A stretch of DNA of 64,000 nucleotides from JAKFEE01 sp036675815. GTDB lineage: Bacteria > Pseudomonadota > Alphaproteobacteria > Rhodospirillales > Magnetospirillaceae. Shown in pieces: positions 36,396 through 43,998 of the stretch. The DNA lies in the NCBI GenBank assembly GCA_036675815.1, contig JAKFEE010000015.1, positions 1-64,000 on the forward strand. Reading direction: 5' to 3'. The notes beneath the pieces were generated by a model that had not been told where the DNA came from, did not search any database, and saw nothing but the letters and a program-made list of their open reading frames with translations. Position 1 is the stretch's first letter. Each line of letters opens with the position of its first letter. Both the position numbers and the translations under genes were made by a program.

Positions 36396-37071
36396 CGACG
36401 CCATCCATCTGCAAGGGCTGCGGCGCTCGTTCCGCCAGGGCCGCGAGGCGCTGGAGGTGTTGCGCGGCGCCGATCTGCGGGTCAGGGCCGGCGAGATCGT
36501 CGCCCTGGTCGGCCCCTCGGGCGCGGGCAAGTCGACGCTGCTGCACATCGCCGGGCTCCTGGAGCGTCCCGACGGCGGCGAGGTCCATCTGGCCGGCGAG
36601 GCTTGCGGTGACCTGTCCGACGACCGGCGCACCGAACTGCGCCGCATCCATCTCGGCTTCGTCTACCAGTACCATCATCTGCTGCCCGAGTTCTCGGCGC
36701 TGGAAAACATCGTCCTGCCGCAGATGATCGCCGGCAAGTCGCGGGTCATCGCCGCGCAACGGGCGATGGATCTGCTGCAGCGCATGGGCCTCGAGGCCCG
36801 CGCCCAGCATCGGCCCGGGCAACTGTCCGGTGGCGAGCAGCAGCGCGTCGCCATCGCCCGCGCCCTGGCCAACGCGCCGCGCATGCTGCTGGCCGACGAG
36901 CCCACCGGCAACCTCGATCCGCATACCGCCGAGACGGTGTTCGACGAACTGTTGCGGTTGGCCCGCGATTCGGGGCTGGCCGCCATCGTCGCCACCCACA
37001 ACCCCGATCTCGCCCGCCGCATGGACCGCACCGTGCGCCTGGATGACGGGCATCTGGTGGAGGTGACGTGA
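36388..37071 (+). CDS. lolD: Lipoprotein-releasing system ATP-binding protein
   Basis: A 227-residue ABC ATPase. Walker A is GPSGAGKS at 42-49, the Q-loop region is YQYHHLLPEFSALEN (specific to LolD), the signature is LSGGEQQRVAIARAL, and Walker B is MLLADEPTGNLD. It powers lipoprotein release by the two flanking permeases. The ATG at 36388 overlaps the preceding stop by eight bases. Confidence 0.95.
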   Translation: MSSDAIHLQGLRRSFRQGREALEVLRGADLRVRAGEIVALVGPSGAGKSTLLHIAGLLERPDGGEVHLAGEACGDLSDDRRTELRRIHLGFVYQYHHLLPEFSALENIVLPQMIAGKSRVIAAQRAMDLLQRMGLEARAQHRPGQLSGGEQQRVAIARALANAPRMLLADEPTGNLDPHTAETVFDELLRLARDSGLAAIVATHNPDLARRMDRTVRLDDGHLVEVT

Positions 37072-37108
37072 TGGGTGCCGGTGCGCGGGTGACGGAGGGG
37101 CGGTGGCG

Positions 37109-38341
37109 ATGACCCTGTTCCGCCCCGTCGAGCGCCTGATTGCCATGCGCTATCTGCGCACCCGCCGGCGCGAAGGCTTCATCTCGCTGATCTCGTGGTT
37201 CTCGCTGGTCGGCATTGCCCTGGGCGTGGCCGCGCTGATCATCGTCATGTCGGTGATGAACGGCCTGCGTGACGACTTGCTGTCGCGCGTGATCGGCTTC
37301 CACGGCCAGGTGACGGTTCGCGGCGTCGGCGGCACGCTCGCCGACTGGGACGAGGTGGCGCGCAAGGTGGCCGGCGTCCCCGGTGTCGTCCGCGTCACCC
37401 CCATGGTCGAAGGCGACGTCATGGTGACCTCGCGCGGCGGCGGCGGCGCGGCGCGGCTGCGTGGCCTGCCGCCCGAGGCCTTGGGAATCAACGGTCTCAC
37501 CCTGTCCTTGGGCGACGGCGATTTCGAGACCGGCAGCGTCGTCGTCGGCGCCCGGCTGGCCGACAAGCTGGGGCTGGCCATCGGCGACCTGCTGACCGTG
37601 ATGGTGCCCAAGGTCGGCCCCGACGGCCGCAGCCTGACGCCGCGAAGCCGCGGCTATCGCGTCGGCGGGACCTTTTCGACCGGCATGCCGGAGATCGATG
37701 GCGGCTTCATCCTGACGCCGCTGGAGACCGCCCAGACCTTCTTCGGCATCGACGAGGGGGTAAGCTATCTCGAGGTCACGCTCGGCGACGTCGAGGCGGC
37801 GGCGGCAATGCGCGCCACCATCGCCGCGGCGGTGGGCGACGCCGCCGAGGCGCAGGATTGGCAGCAGCGCAATCGCTACCTGTTCAACGCCTTGCAGGTC
37901 GAGCGCTGGGTCACCTTCGTGTTGCTCACGCTGATCATTCTGGTCGCCGCCTTCAACATCGTCTCGTCGTTGAGCATGCTGGTGAAGGAGAAGGGGCACG
38001 ACGTTGCCGTCCTGCGCACCATCGGCGCCACACGCGGCATGATTCTTCGCGTGTTTTTCCTGGCGGGGGCCAGTATCGGGCTGGCCGGCACCATCGCCGG
38101 CCTAGCCCTCGGCATCTTCCTGGCCGGCAATGTCGCCCTGGTCCGCGACATCCTCGAGCGCCTGGGCGGTGGCCTGTTCGGCGCCGAGATCGCCTTCCTG
38201 GCGCGCCTGCCGGCGCGCATCGACTATGTCGAAGTGGCGGCGGTAGCGGTGTTGGCGATGGTTCTGTCGTTCGGCGCGACGCTGTTCCCCGCCTGGCGGG
38301 CGGCGCGGCTCGATCCGGTCGAGGCCCTGCGCTACGAGTAG
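37109..38341 (+). CDS. Lipoprotein-releasing ABC transporter permease LolC/LolE type, second copy
   Basis: A 410-residue permease of the same family as the gene at 35148, sharing the RTRRREGFISLISWFSLVGI N-terminus, an expanded periplasmic domain, GATRGMILRVFFLAGASIG and the terminal DPVEALRYE. GGAGGGG at 37094-37100 favours the ATG at 37109 over a GTG two codons earlier. With lolD and the first permease it forms a lolC-lolD-lolE-like operon that could encode a heterodimeric complex; many alphaproteobacteria instead carry one permease. Confidence 0.9.
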   Translation: MTLFRPVERLIAMRYLRTRRREGFISLISWFSLVGIALGVAALIIVMSVMNGLRDDLLSRVIGFHGQVTVRGVGGTLADWDEVARKVAGVPGVVRVTPMVEGDVMVTSRGGGGAARLRGLPPEALGINGLTLSLGDGDFETGSVVVGARLADKLGLAIGDLLTVMVPKVGPDGRSLTPRSRGYRVGGTFSTGMPEIDGGFILTPLETAQTFFGIDEGVSYLEVTLGDVEAAAAMRATIAAAVGDAAEAQDWQQRNRYLFNALQVERWVTFVLLTLIILVAAFNIVSSLSMLVKEKGHDVAVLRTIGATRGMILRVFFLAGASIGLAGTIAGLALGIFLAGNVALVRDILERLGGGLFGAEIAFLARLPARIDYVEVAAVAVLAMVLSFGATLFPAWRAARLDPVEALRYE

Positions 38342-38411
38342 GCGGGGTCGTTGGACAATCCTCGCGCAAACGGCTAGGTTTTTTTCGCCTATTCGATCGC
38401 AGGGGAGCCCG

Positions 38412-39068
38412 ATGCCGGCCACAGCCATCACCATTGCCCAGCAGAAGGGCGGCGCCGGGAAGACCACCATCGCCGCCCAGCTTGCGGTGTGCTGGTGGAA
38501 GGCGCGGTTGCGCGTCGCCATGCTCGACGTCGATCCGCAAGGCAGCCTGTCGGCATGGTTCGACCAGCGCCTGCGCCACGGCCACCCGACCGACGGCCTG
38601 CATCTGGTGCAGGTGTCCGGCTGGCGCCTGGCGACCGAACTCGACCGCCTGCGCCGTGATTTCGACTTAGTGGTGATCGACAGCCCGCCGCATGCCGACA
38701 CCGATGCCCGTGTCGCCGTGCGTGCCGCTCCGGTGGTGATCGTCCCGGTGCAGCCCAGCCCCATGGACCTGTGGGCGACCCGGCCGACGCTCGATCTGGC
38801 GCTGAAGGAGGGCGGGCGGCCGCTGCTGGTGCTCAATCGCCTGCCGTCGCGCGGCAGGATGCCCGAGGCCATCCGTGCCCGGATCGCCGAGGACGGCCTG
38901 CCGCTGGCGCAGGCCACCCTGGGCAACCGCGCGGCCTTCGCCGCCAGCATGATGGACGGCCGTGGCGTGGCGGAAACGGCGCCTCGTGACGTCGCCGCGG
39001 CCGAGATCCAGGCCCTGGCTGACGAGATCGGCGCGGCGGCCGGGCTCGAGATGGCGGCCCCGGCATGA
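38412..39068 (+). CDS. ParA/MinD-family ATPase (orphan)
   Basis: A 218-residue deviant-Walker ATPase with QQKGGAGKTT at residues 10-19, MLDVDPQGS and VVIDSPPHAD. No ParB, centromere-like repeat or Min partner is nearby, so it is not a plasmid-type partition locus here. Family members position proteins, chemoreceptors or flagella. Its stop overlaps the start of a CopD-like membrane gene (ATGA). Confidence 0.85.
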   Translation: MPATAITIAQQKGGAGKTTIAAQLAVCWWKARLRVAMLDVDPQGSLSAWFDQRLRHGHPTDGLHLVQVSGWRLATELDRLRRDFDLVVIDSPPHADTDARVAVRAAPVVIVPVQPSPMDLWATRPTLDLALKEGGRPLLVLNRLPSRGRMPEAIRARIAEDGLPLAQATLGNRAAFAASMMDGRGVAETAPRDVAAAEIQALADEIGAAAGLEMAAPA

Positions 39069-39523
39069 TCGCCCTTACCCTGGGGCTGCACACGATGGCG
39101 GCGGTGATCTGGGTGGGCGGCATGTTCTTCGCCCACACGGCGCTGCGCCCGGCGCTGGCCGCCAGCGATCCGGCGTTGCGCCTGGAGGTGTGGCGGCGTG
39201 TTCTGCCGCGGTTCTTCGCCTGGGTGTGGCTGTCGATCCTCACCCTTCTGGTCACCGGCTATGGTGTCATCGTCTACGGCTATGGCGGTTTCGCCGGGCT
39301 GGCGCCGCATATCAACATCATGCAGGGCATTGGCCTGCTGATGATGCTGTTGTATGCCGCCCTGTATTTCCGCCCCTATGCTGCATTCCGTCGCGCCCTG
39401 GACACCGGGAATAATATAGCCGCCACCGCCGCGCTGGGCCGCATTCGCCAGATCATCAGCATCAATCTGCCGCTGGGGCTGATCACCTCTGCCGTGGGCG
39501 CGACCGGCGGCTTCTGGCCGTAG
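39065..39523 (+). CDS. CopD-like four-helix membrane protein
   Basis: A 152-residue integral membrane protein. It has four helices, with His residues at LHTMAAVIWVGGMFFAHT and PHINIMQGIGLLMMLLYAAL, the pattern of CopD-type and related heme-binding membrane proteins. It is coupled to the ParA-like gene by a four-base overlap. A role in copper or heme handling is possible but not shown. Confidence 0.7.
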   Translation: MIALTLGLHTMAAVIWVGGMFFAHTALRPALAASDPALRLEVWRRVLPRFFAWVWLSILTLLVTGYGVIVYGYGGFAGLAPHINIMQGIGLLMMLLYAALYFRPYAAFRRALDTGNNIAATAALGRIRQIISINLPLGLITSAVGATGGFWP

Positions 39524-39527
39524 CCGC

Positions 39528-40304
39528 TCACATTTCCAGGGTGCACCACACCGGGGCGTGGTCCGAGCACTTGTCCTTGTCGCGGCAATGCTTGTCGATG
39601 CCGGCGTCGCGCAAGCGATCGGCGGCCTGCGGCGACAGCAGCAGGTAATCGATGCGCAAGCCCAGGTCGCGCTGCCAGGCGCCGCCGCGGTAGTCCCACC
39701 AGGTGTAACAGCCGGCGGCGTTGGGATGCAGGGCGCGGAAGGCGTCGGTGAGGCCGTCGTGGAGCAGGGCGCGGATGCGCAGCCGCTCCTCGGGATGGAA
39801 GTGCACGCCGCCCTCCCAGCCGGTGGGATCATAAAGGTCGATGGGTTCGGGGGCGACGTTGTAGTCGCCGCCCAGCACGAAGGTCTCGCCGGCGGCCAAG
39901 AGCTGGCGCGCCCGTACCCGCACGCCGTCCAGCACCTCCAGCTTGAAGGGGAAGCGGTCCGATTCGGTGCTCTGGCCCATCGGCACATAGATCGAGGCGA
40001 CGCGCGGCCCGCCCGCGATCGCCGCCTCGATGTAGCGGGCCTCGCCGCGCTCGGGGTTGCCGGGCAGGCCCGTCAGCGTCTCGACGATGGGATGGCGGCT
40101 GAGGACGGCGACGCCGTTGTAGGTCTTCTGGCCGCGCGTTGCCAGGTGATAGCCGCGGCTTTCGAACTCCAGGCGCGGGAAATCGTTATCGGTGCACTTG
40201 GTTTCCTGGAACAGCACCACGTCGGGGTTGGCCTCGTCCAGCCAGGCCATCACATTGTCCAGCCGGGCCTTGATGGAGTTGACGTTCCAGGTGACGATTT
40301 TCAC
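39528..40304 (-). CDS. xthA: Exodeoxyribonuclease III
   Basis: A 258-residue EEP-fold AP endonuclease/3' exonuclease. It begins MKIVTWNVNSIKARL and includes the catalytic blocks FQETKC, GGDYNVAPEPIDLYDP, RIDYLLLSP and CSDHAPVW. It repairs abasic and oxidised sites in DNA. It is convergent with the CopD-like gene. Confidence 0.94.
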   Translation of the reverse strand: MKIVTWNVNSIKARLDNVMAWLDEANPDVVLFQETKCTDNDFPRLEFESRGYHLATRGQKTYNGVAVLSRHPIVETLTGLPGNPERGEARYIEAAIAGGPRVASIYVPMGQSTESDRFPFKLEVLDGVRVRARQLLAAGETFVLGGDYNVAPEPIDLYDPTGWEGGVHFHPEERLRIRALLHDGLTDAFRALHPNAAGCYTWWDYRGGAWQRDLGLRIDYLLLSPQAADRLRDAGIDKHCRDKDKCSDHAPVWCTLEM

Positions 40305-40461
40305 GACAGGCTCCCTCGCTGAATGGCGGCGCAGTCTACAGTCTTGCGCCGCTTTCGTCGCGCCATGTCTCCAACGGCACCGGCCCCACGCGCAAGGAGG
40401 GGGATGATGTCGGGCCTCCCAGACAGGCCCACATCAGGGAAAACCAGACCAGGAGGAGGTC

Positions 40462-40656
40462 ATGCCCCGCCGATATGTCGATTGCCGCGAGGTGCCGAGC
40501 GAGAGCCGCTGCACCGTCGCCATCGCCGCCGATACCGATGATGAACTGATGGAGGCGGCGATTCAGCACGCCGTCAGCGTGCACGGCCATAAGGATACGC
40601 CCGAGTTCCGTCAGGAGGTCCGCCAAGCCTTCCACGATGGCACGCCGCCGGTGTGA
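40462..40656 (+). CDS. DUF1059-family small protein
   Basis: A 64-residue cytoplasmic protein of the DUF1059 type, RYVDCREVPSESRCTVAIAAD, with a conserved HAVSVHGHKDTPEFRQEVR. No function is known. AGGAGGAGG lies eight bases before the ATG. It may share a transcript with nothing else. Confidence 0.82.
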   Translation: MPRRYVDCREVPSESRCTVAIAADTDDELMEAAIQHAVSVHGHKDTPEFRQEVRQAFHDGTPPV

Positions 40657-40738
40657 CGACGAACCATGCTCGACCCGGCCATCGCCGGCGGTAGAGGGCG
40701 GGGGGAACCGGGGAGGCAGGTCTCGCGTGTTGACAAAA

Positions 40739-40753
40739 GAACAAAACGAGAAC
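40739..40753. promoter_or_regulatory. Candidate LexA box (direct repeat, alphaproteobacterial type)
   Basis: GAAC (40739-40742), seven bases, GAAC (40750-40753). On the other strand this reads GTTC-N7-GTTC, the alphaproteobacterial SOS operator. It lies just after a TTGACA at 40730-40735, hence within the likely promoter, and 32 bases before a 32-residue open frame. Confidence 0.7.
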
Positions 40754-40785
40754 ATCGTTTTCGTACCACAGAACGGAGACGCGAG

Positions 40786-40884
40786 ATGGAACGGTTGCGG
40801 ATGGTGGGCGAGGGCTTGGGTTTTGCCGGTGTGCTGATGGTGCTGCTGGTGTGGGGTGAGGTGGCGCAGGCGGTGATCGGCTGA
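40786..40884 (+). CDS. 32-residue membrane peptide behind a LexA box, possible SOS-induced division inhibitor
   Basis: A 32-residue open frame that starts MERLRMVGEGLGFAGV and has one hydrophobic helix (GVLMVLLVWGEVAQAVIG, in part). GGAGA lies about eight bases before the ATG. A LexA operator overlaps its promoter (40739-40753). In Caulobacter, SidA, a 29-residue inner-membrane peptide under LexA control, blocks division; this product has matching size, topology and control, but similarity in sequence has not been shown. Confidence 0.6.
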   Translation: MERLRMVGEGLGFAGVLMVLLVWGEVAQAVIG

Positions 40885-40965
40885 GCCGCGCCATACCTAT
40901 CCAGGCGGATATATTGTACCGATTCCAAATAGGCTTACCCTGACGTCAGGCCTTGGGAGGAATCG

Positions 40966-42006
40966 ATGACGACGCTCGGCACCTTGGCGGAACTGCCGCC
41001 GGATTATGTGGGCGATCTGGCGGCGCAGGGGGTCACCCCGTTGTGGCCCGGCCTGCGCCAGGTCCTGCCGCTCGACAAGCCCGGCCGGCTGACATTGCCC
41101 TATGCGTGGCGCTATGGGGCGATCCGGCCGTATCTGCTGCGTGCCGGCGACCTGACGCCGATCGAGAGGGCCGAGCGCCGGGTGCTGGTGCTGGCCAATC
41201 CCGGCTTCGGCCTCGAACGGATGATGGCGACGCCCACCATCTATCTCGGCCTGCAGCTGATCTTGCCGGGAGAGACGGCGCCCAATCATCGCCACACACC
41301 CAGCGCCATTCGCTTCGTCGTCGAAGGCAGCGGCGGCTTCACTACGGTGGAGGGCGAGAAGCTGCCGATGGAGAAGGGCGACCTGATTCTGACGCCGTCG
41401 GGCCTGTGGCATGAGCACGGCCACGAAGGGCGCGGGCCGGTGGTGTGGCTGGACGCCCTCGACCTGCCGTTGCTGTACTATCTCGAAGCATCCTACGCCG
41501 TCGGCGGTCCGCCGCAGACTCCGGGCAACATGCCGGACCGCTCGCAGACCGCGTACCGGCGCGCCGGTCTGATGCCCTACGCGGTCCTCGGGCGGCAACG
41601 CGAGGATTATCCGCTGGTCCGCTATCCGTGGCGCGAGGTGCGCCAGGCCCTGCTCGACCTCGCCAACGGCTTGGCTCCGGGCGAGCCCTGCCACCTCGCC
41701 TACGTCAATCCCGAGACCGGGCGCGAATGCCTGCCCATCCTGGGCTTCTCGGCGCAGATGCTGCGCCAGGGCGAGGAGGTGGCGCCGCCACGGCGCTCGG
41801 TGAGCGCCGTCTTCCACGTGATCGAAGGATGCGGCGAGAGCGACATCGACGGCCAGGTGTTTTCGTGGCAGGAAGGCGACACGGTGGCCGTCCCCGCCCA
41901 TGCGGTGGTGCGTCATCGCGCCTCGCGCACGGCGTTCTTGTTCCACATCGATGATGCGCCCCTGCATCGCAAGCTCGGCTTTTATGAGGAGTTCCCGCAG
42001 GCATGA
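40966..42006 (+). CDS. Gentisate 1,2-dioxygenase
   Basis: A 346-residue bicupin Fe(II) dioxygenase that opens gentisate (2,5-dihydroxybenzoate) to maleylpyruvate. In the N-terminal cupin, His108, His110 and His149 are candidate ligands (PNHRHTPSAIRFVVEG and TPSGLWHEHGHE). The C-terminal cupin includes FHVIEGCGESDIDG and VPAHAVVRHRA. It is directly linked, with a four-base overlap, to a fumarylpyruvate hydrolase. A CoA-dependent aromatic cluster follows within 2 kb. Confidence 0.95.
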   Translation: MTTLGTLAELPPDYVGDLAAQGVTPLWPGLRQVLPLDKPGRLTLPYAWRYGAIRPYLLRAGDLTPIERAERRVLVLANPGFGLERMMATPTIYLGLQLILPGETAPNHRHTPSAIRFVVEGSGGFTTVEGEKLPMEKGDLILTPSGLWHEHGHEGRGPVVWLDALDLPLLYYLEASYAVGGPPQTPGNMPDRSQTAYRRAGLMPYAVLGRQREDYPLVRYPWREVRQALLDLANGLAPGEPCHLAYVNPETGRECLPILGFSAQMLRQGEEVAPPRRSVSAVFHVIEGCGESDIDGQVFSWQEGDTVAVPAHAVVRHRASRTAFLFHIDDAPLHRKLGFYEEFPQA

Positions 42007-42701
42007 CCGACTACGTCTTTCCACCGCCGCCCCAGCCCGCCGTTCGCATCCGCGGTGAGGTTGCGCTGTTTCCGGTGCGGCGCATCTTCTGCGTCGGCCG
42101 CAACTATGCGGCCCATGCCCGCGAGATGGGCGGCGATCCTACCCGCGAGGAACCGTTCTATTTCACCAAGCCGGCCGATGCGGTGGTGGCATCGGGCGCC
42201 ACCATTCCCTATCCGCCCGGCACCGAGAATTTCCATCATGAGATGGAACTGGTGATTGCGCTGGGGAAGCCGGCGTTCCGTGTCGCGCCCGAGCAGGCGC
42301 TGGCGGCGGTCTACGGCTATGCCTGCGGCCTCGATATGACGCGGCGCGACCTGCAATTCGCTGCCCGCGACAAGGGCCGGCCGTGGGACTTCGGCAAGGC
42401 CTTCGACAATTCGGCAGTGATCTCCGACATCGTCAGGGCGGCCGACTGCGGCCATCCCGCGGCCGGCGCCATCCGCCTGTCGGTCAACGGCAGCGAGCGC
42501 CAGAGCAGCGACCTCGCCGACATGATCTGGGCGGTGCCCGACATCATCGCGCATCTGTCGCGCTTCTATCGATTGCAGCCCGGCGACCTCATCTACACCG
42601 GCACCCCGGAAGGCGTCGGCCCGGTAAAGCCCGGCGACAGCCTCGACGGCAGCATCGCCGGCATCGGGGAGATATCGCTGACCATCGGCCCGGCGGAATA
42701 A
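42003..42701 (+). CDS. Fumarylpyruvate hydrolase (FAH family)
   Basis: A 232-residue fumarylacetoacetase-family hydrolase with CVGRNYAAHAREMGGDP, FHHEMELVIALG and GDLIYTGTPEGVGPVKPGD, which gives the metal-binding Glu and Asp residues. It hydrolyses fumarylpyruvate to fumarate and pyruvate. Its start overlaps the gentisate dioxygenase stop. The maleylpyruvate isomerase that normally acts between them is not evident; it may be a GST elsewhere, or isomerisation may be spontaneous or catalysed by another enzyme. Confidence 0.9.
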   Translation: MTDYVFPPPPQPAVRIRGEVALFPVRRIFCVGRNYAAHAREMGGDPTREEPFYFTKPADAVVASGATIPYPPGTENFHHEMELVIALGKPAFRVAPEQALAAVYGYACGLDMTRRDLQFAARDKGRPWDFGKAFDNSAVISDIVRAADCGHPAAGAIRLSVNGSERQSSDLADMIWAVPDIIAHLSRFYRLQPGDLIYTGTPEGVGPVKPGDSLDGSIAGIGEISLTIGPAE

Positions 42702-42716
42702 GGATGCTGGCCGTGC

Positions 42717-43430
42717 TCAGCCACCGCGGTAGATGACGGCGCCGCCGCCGTCGGCGACGATGGACCAACGGGGCGACGTGTCGAACAGGCGGCGGGCCTG
42801 CGGGTTGATGTAGACGACATAGCTGTCGGCGAGATGGGCGCCGCAACCGGCCTCGATGTTCCCGATCACCACGCGCAGGATTTCCTCGCCGAACGGATTG
42901 TAGAGGAAAAACACGTGCGGGCGCGCCGCCGGCTTGTATAGTCGCGCGTCCTGGCACAGCAGTCGTACGGGGCCGCAGCGTTGGTGCGGGGCGAATTTGG
43001 CCAGATTGGCTTCGGCGACGGCGTGCAGTTCGGGCAGCAGCTCGATGCCGGTGACTTCGGCGAAGGGCCGCTTCGCCGCCAGAAGGACGACACGGCCCTT
43101 GCCGCAGCCGAAATCGACGAAAGCGTAGGAGGCCGGGGTGATCGGCAGCCGGTCGACGTACTCGGCGAAGGCCTCGGGGCTGGTGGCACCGTAACGCGAG
43201 GCGTGGTCTGTGGCCGGATCGGCGAGGGCCGAGGCATGGATGTCGTAGAACCCGGCGGTGTCGGTGCCATAGATCTCGTCGAAGCGCCGGTCATTGCGCA
43301 TGCGTGCCCGATAGGCCGGCGAAGCCTTGTGCAGCAAATGAGCAGCGTTCAAGGGAACCAGCCGCAACGTCCCCGTAAGGCCATGGCGCCGCACCGCCCG
43401 GTGCAGACGCTTCAGGATCAGCCTCGTCAT
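42717..43430 (-). CDS. Class I SAM-dependent methyltransferase
   Basis: A 237-residue protein with the Rossmann-like fold and SAM-binding FVDFGCGKGRVVLLAA, followed by EVTGIELLPELHAVAEANL. GGGGGAGGAGAC precedes the ATG at 43430, a strong site. The target cannot be read. It is downstream of the thioesterase on the same strand, after a hairpin, so it could be the last gene of the CoA operon or separate. Confidence 0.78.
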   Translation of the reverse strand: MTRLILKRLHRAVRRHGLTGTLRLVPLNAAHLLHKASPAYRARMRNDRRFDEIYGTDTAGFYDIHASALADPATDHASRYGATSPEAFAEYVDRLPITPASYAFVDFGCGKGRVVLLAAKRPFAEVTGIELLPELHAVAEANLAKFAPHQRCGPVRLLCQDARLYKPAARPHVFFLYNPFGEEILRVVIGNIEAGCGAHLADSYVVYINPQARRLFDTSPRWSIVADGGGAVIYRGG

Positions 43431-43523
43431 GTCTCCTCCCCCGTGCAAGATCGCCGGGGATGGTGACAGAACGCTGCGGTTCACGGCAGTAGCCGGTGGT
43501 CGAATATGCCGTCGTCAATCGGC

Positions 43524-43549
43524 ACTGGCCGGAGACAGTTCCGGCCAGT
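43524..43549. repeat. Hairpin between the thioesterase and methyltransferase genes
   Basis: ACTGGCCGG (43524-43532) and CCGGCCAGT (43541-43549) form a perfect 9-bp stem with an eight-base loop. There is no T-tract. It could attenuate transcription leaving the CoA operon. Confidence 0.5.
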
Positions 43550-43563
43550 CGTCCATGGGGCCG

Positions 43564-43998
43564 TCACACCTCGACTATGCCCTCCGGCGTGCCGAAGCGT
43601 TCCACGACGTCGGGCGGGATGGCGGCGCCGCGCACCCGCCCCGTCGCGTCCTTGCGCACCCAGATGCGGGTCTCGCCGCCCTCGACCGCCAACTCGCCGG
43701 CATTGTAGATGTGATGACCGACGCGAAAGGTCTTTTCCGACCAGTCGAGGATGCGGCTGTGCACCGAGATGGTCTCGCCAAACCGCGATGGCTTGACGAA
43801 GCGTGATTGGGCATCGAGCACCGGCATGCCGGCGAAGTCGGGTCGGTTGTACAGGGCCTGCGGCGGCAGCCCGGCCGTGGCCATGAGGTGCCAGGTGCCG
43901 GCGTCGAACCAGCGGAAATAGTTGGGATAGAACACGATTTCCGCCGGATCGCAGTCGCCCCACGACACCGGCACCTCCAACCACGCCGATAAGCTCAT
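43564..43998 (-). CDS. 4-hydroxybenzoyl-CoA thioesterase family protein
   Basis: A 144-residue hotdog thioesterase. The signature WGDCDPAEIVFYPNYFRW contains Asp17, aligned with the catalytic Asp of the classical 4-hydroxybenzoyl-CoA thioesterase. The start overlaps the CoA ligase stop (ATGA). It probably releases an aromatic acid, here perhaps gentisate, from its CoA ester. It is the last enzyme gene of the minus-strand operon before a hairpin and methyltransferase. Confidence 0.9.
   Translation of the reverse strand: MSLSAWLEVPVSWGDCDPAEIVFYPNYFRWFDAGTWHLMATAGLPPQALYNRPDFAGMPVLDAQSRFVKPSRFGETISVHSRILDWSEKTFRVGHHIYNAGELAVEGGETRIWVRKDATGRVRGAAIPPDVVERFGTPEGIVEV

Noticed and set aside
38412..39068. 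ParA-like gene as a sign of a plasmid or partition locus
   Set aside because: No ParB, replication gene or centromere-like repeats lie nearby and the neighbours are core genes such as lolD, proS and xthA.
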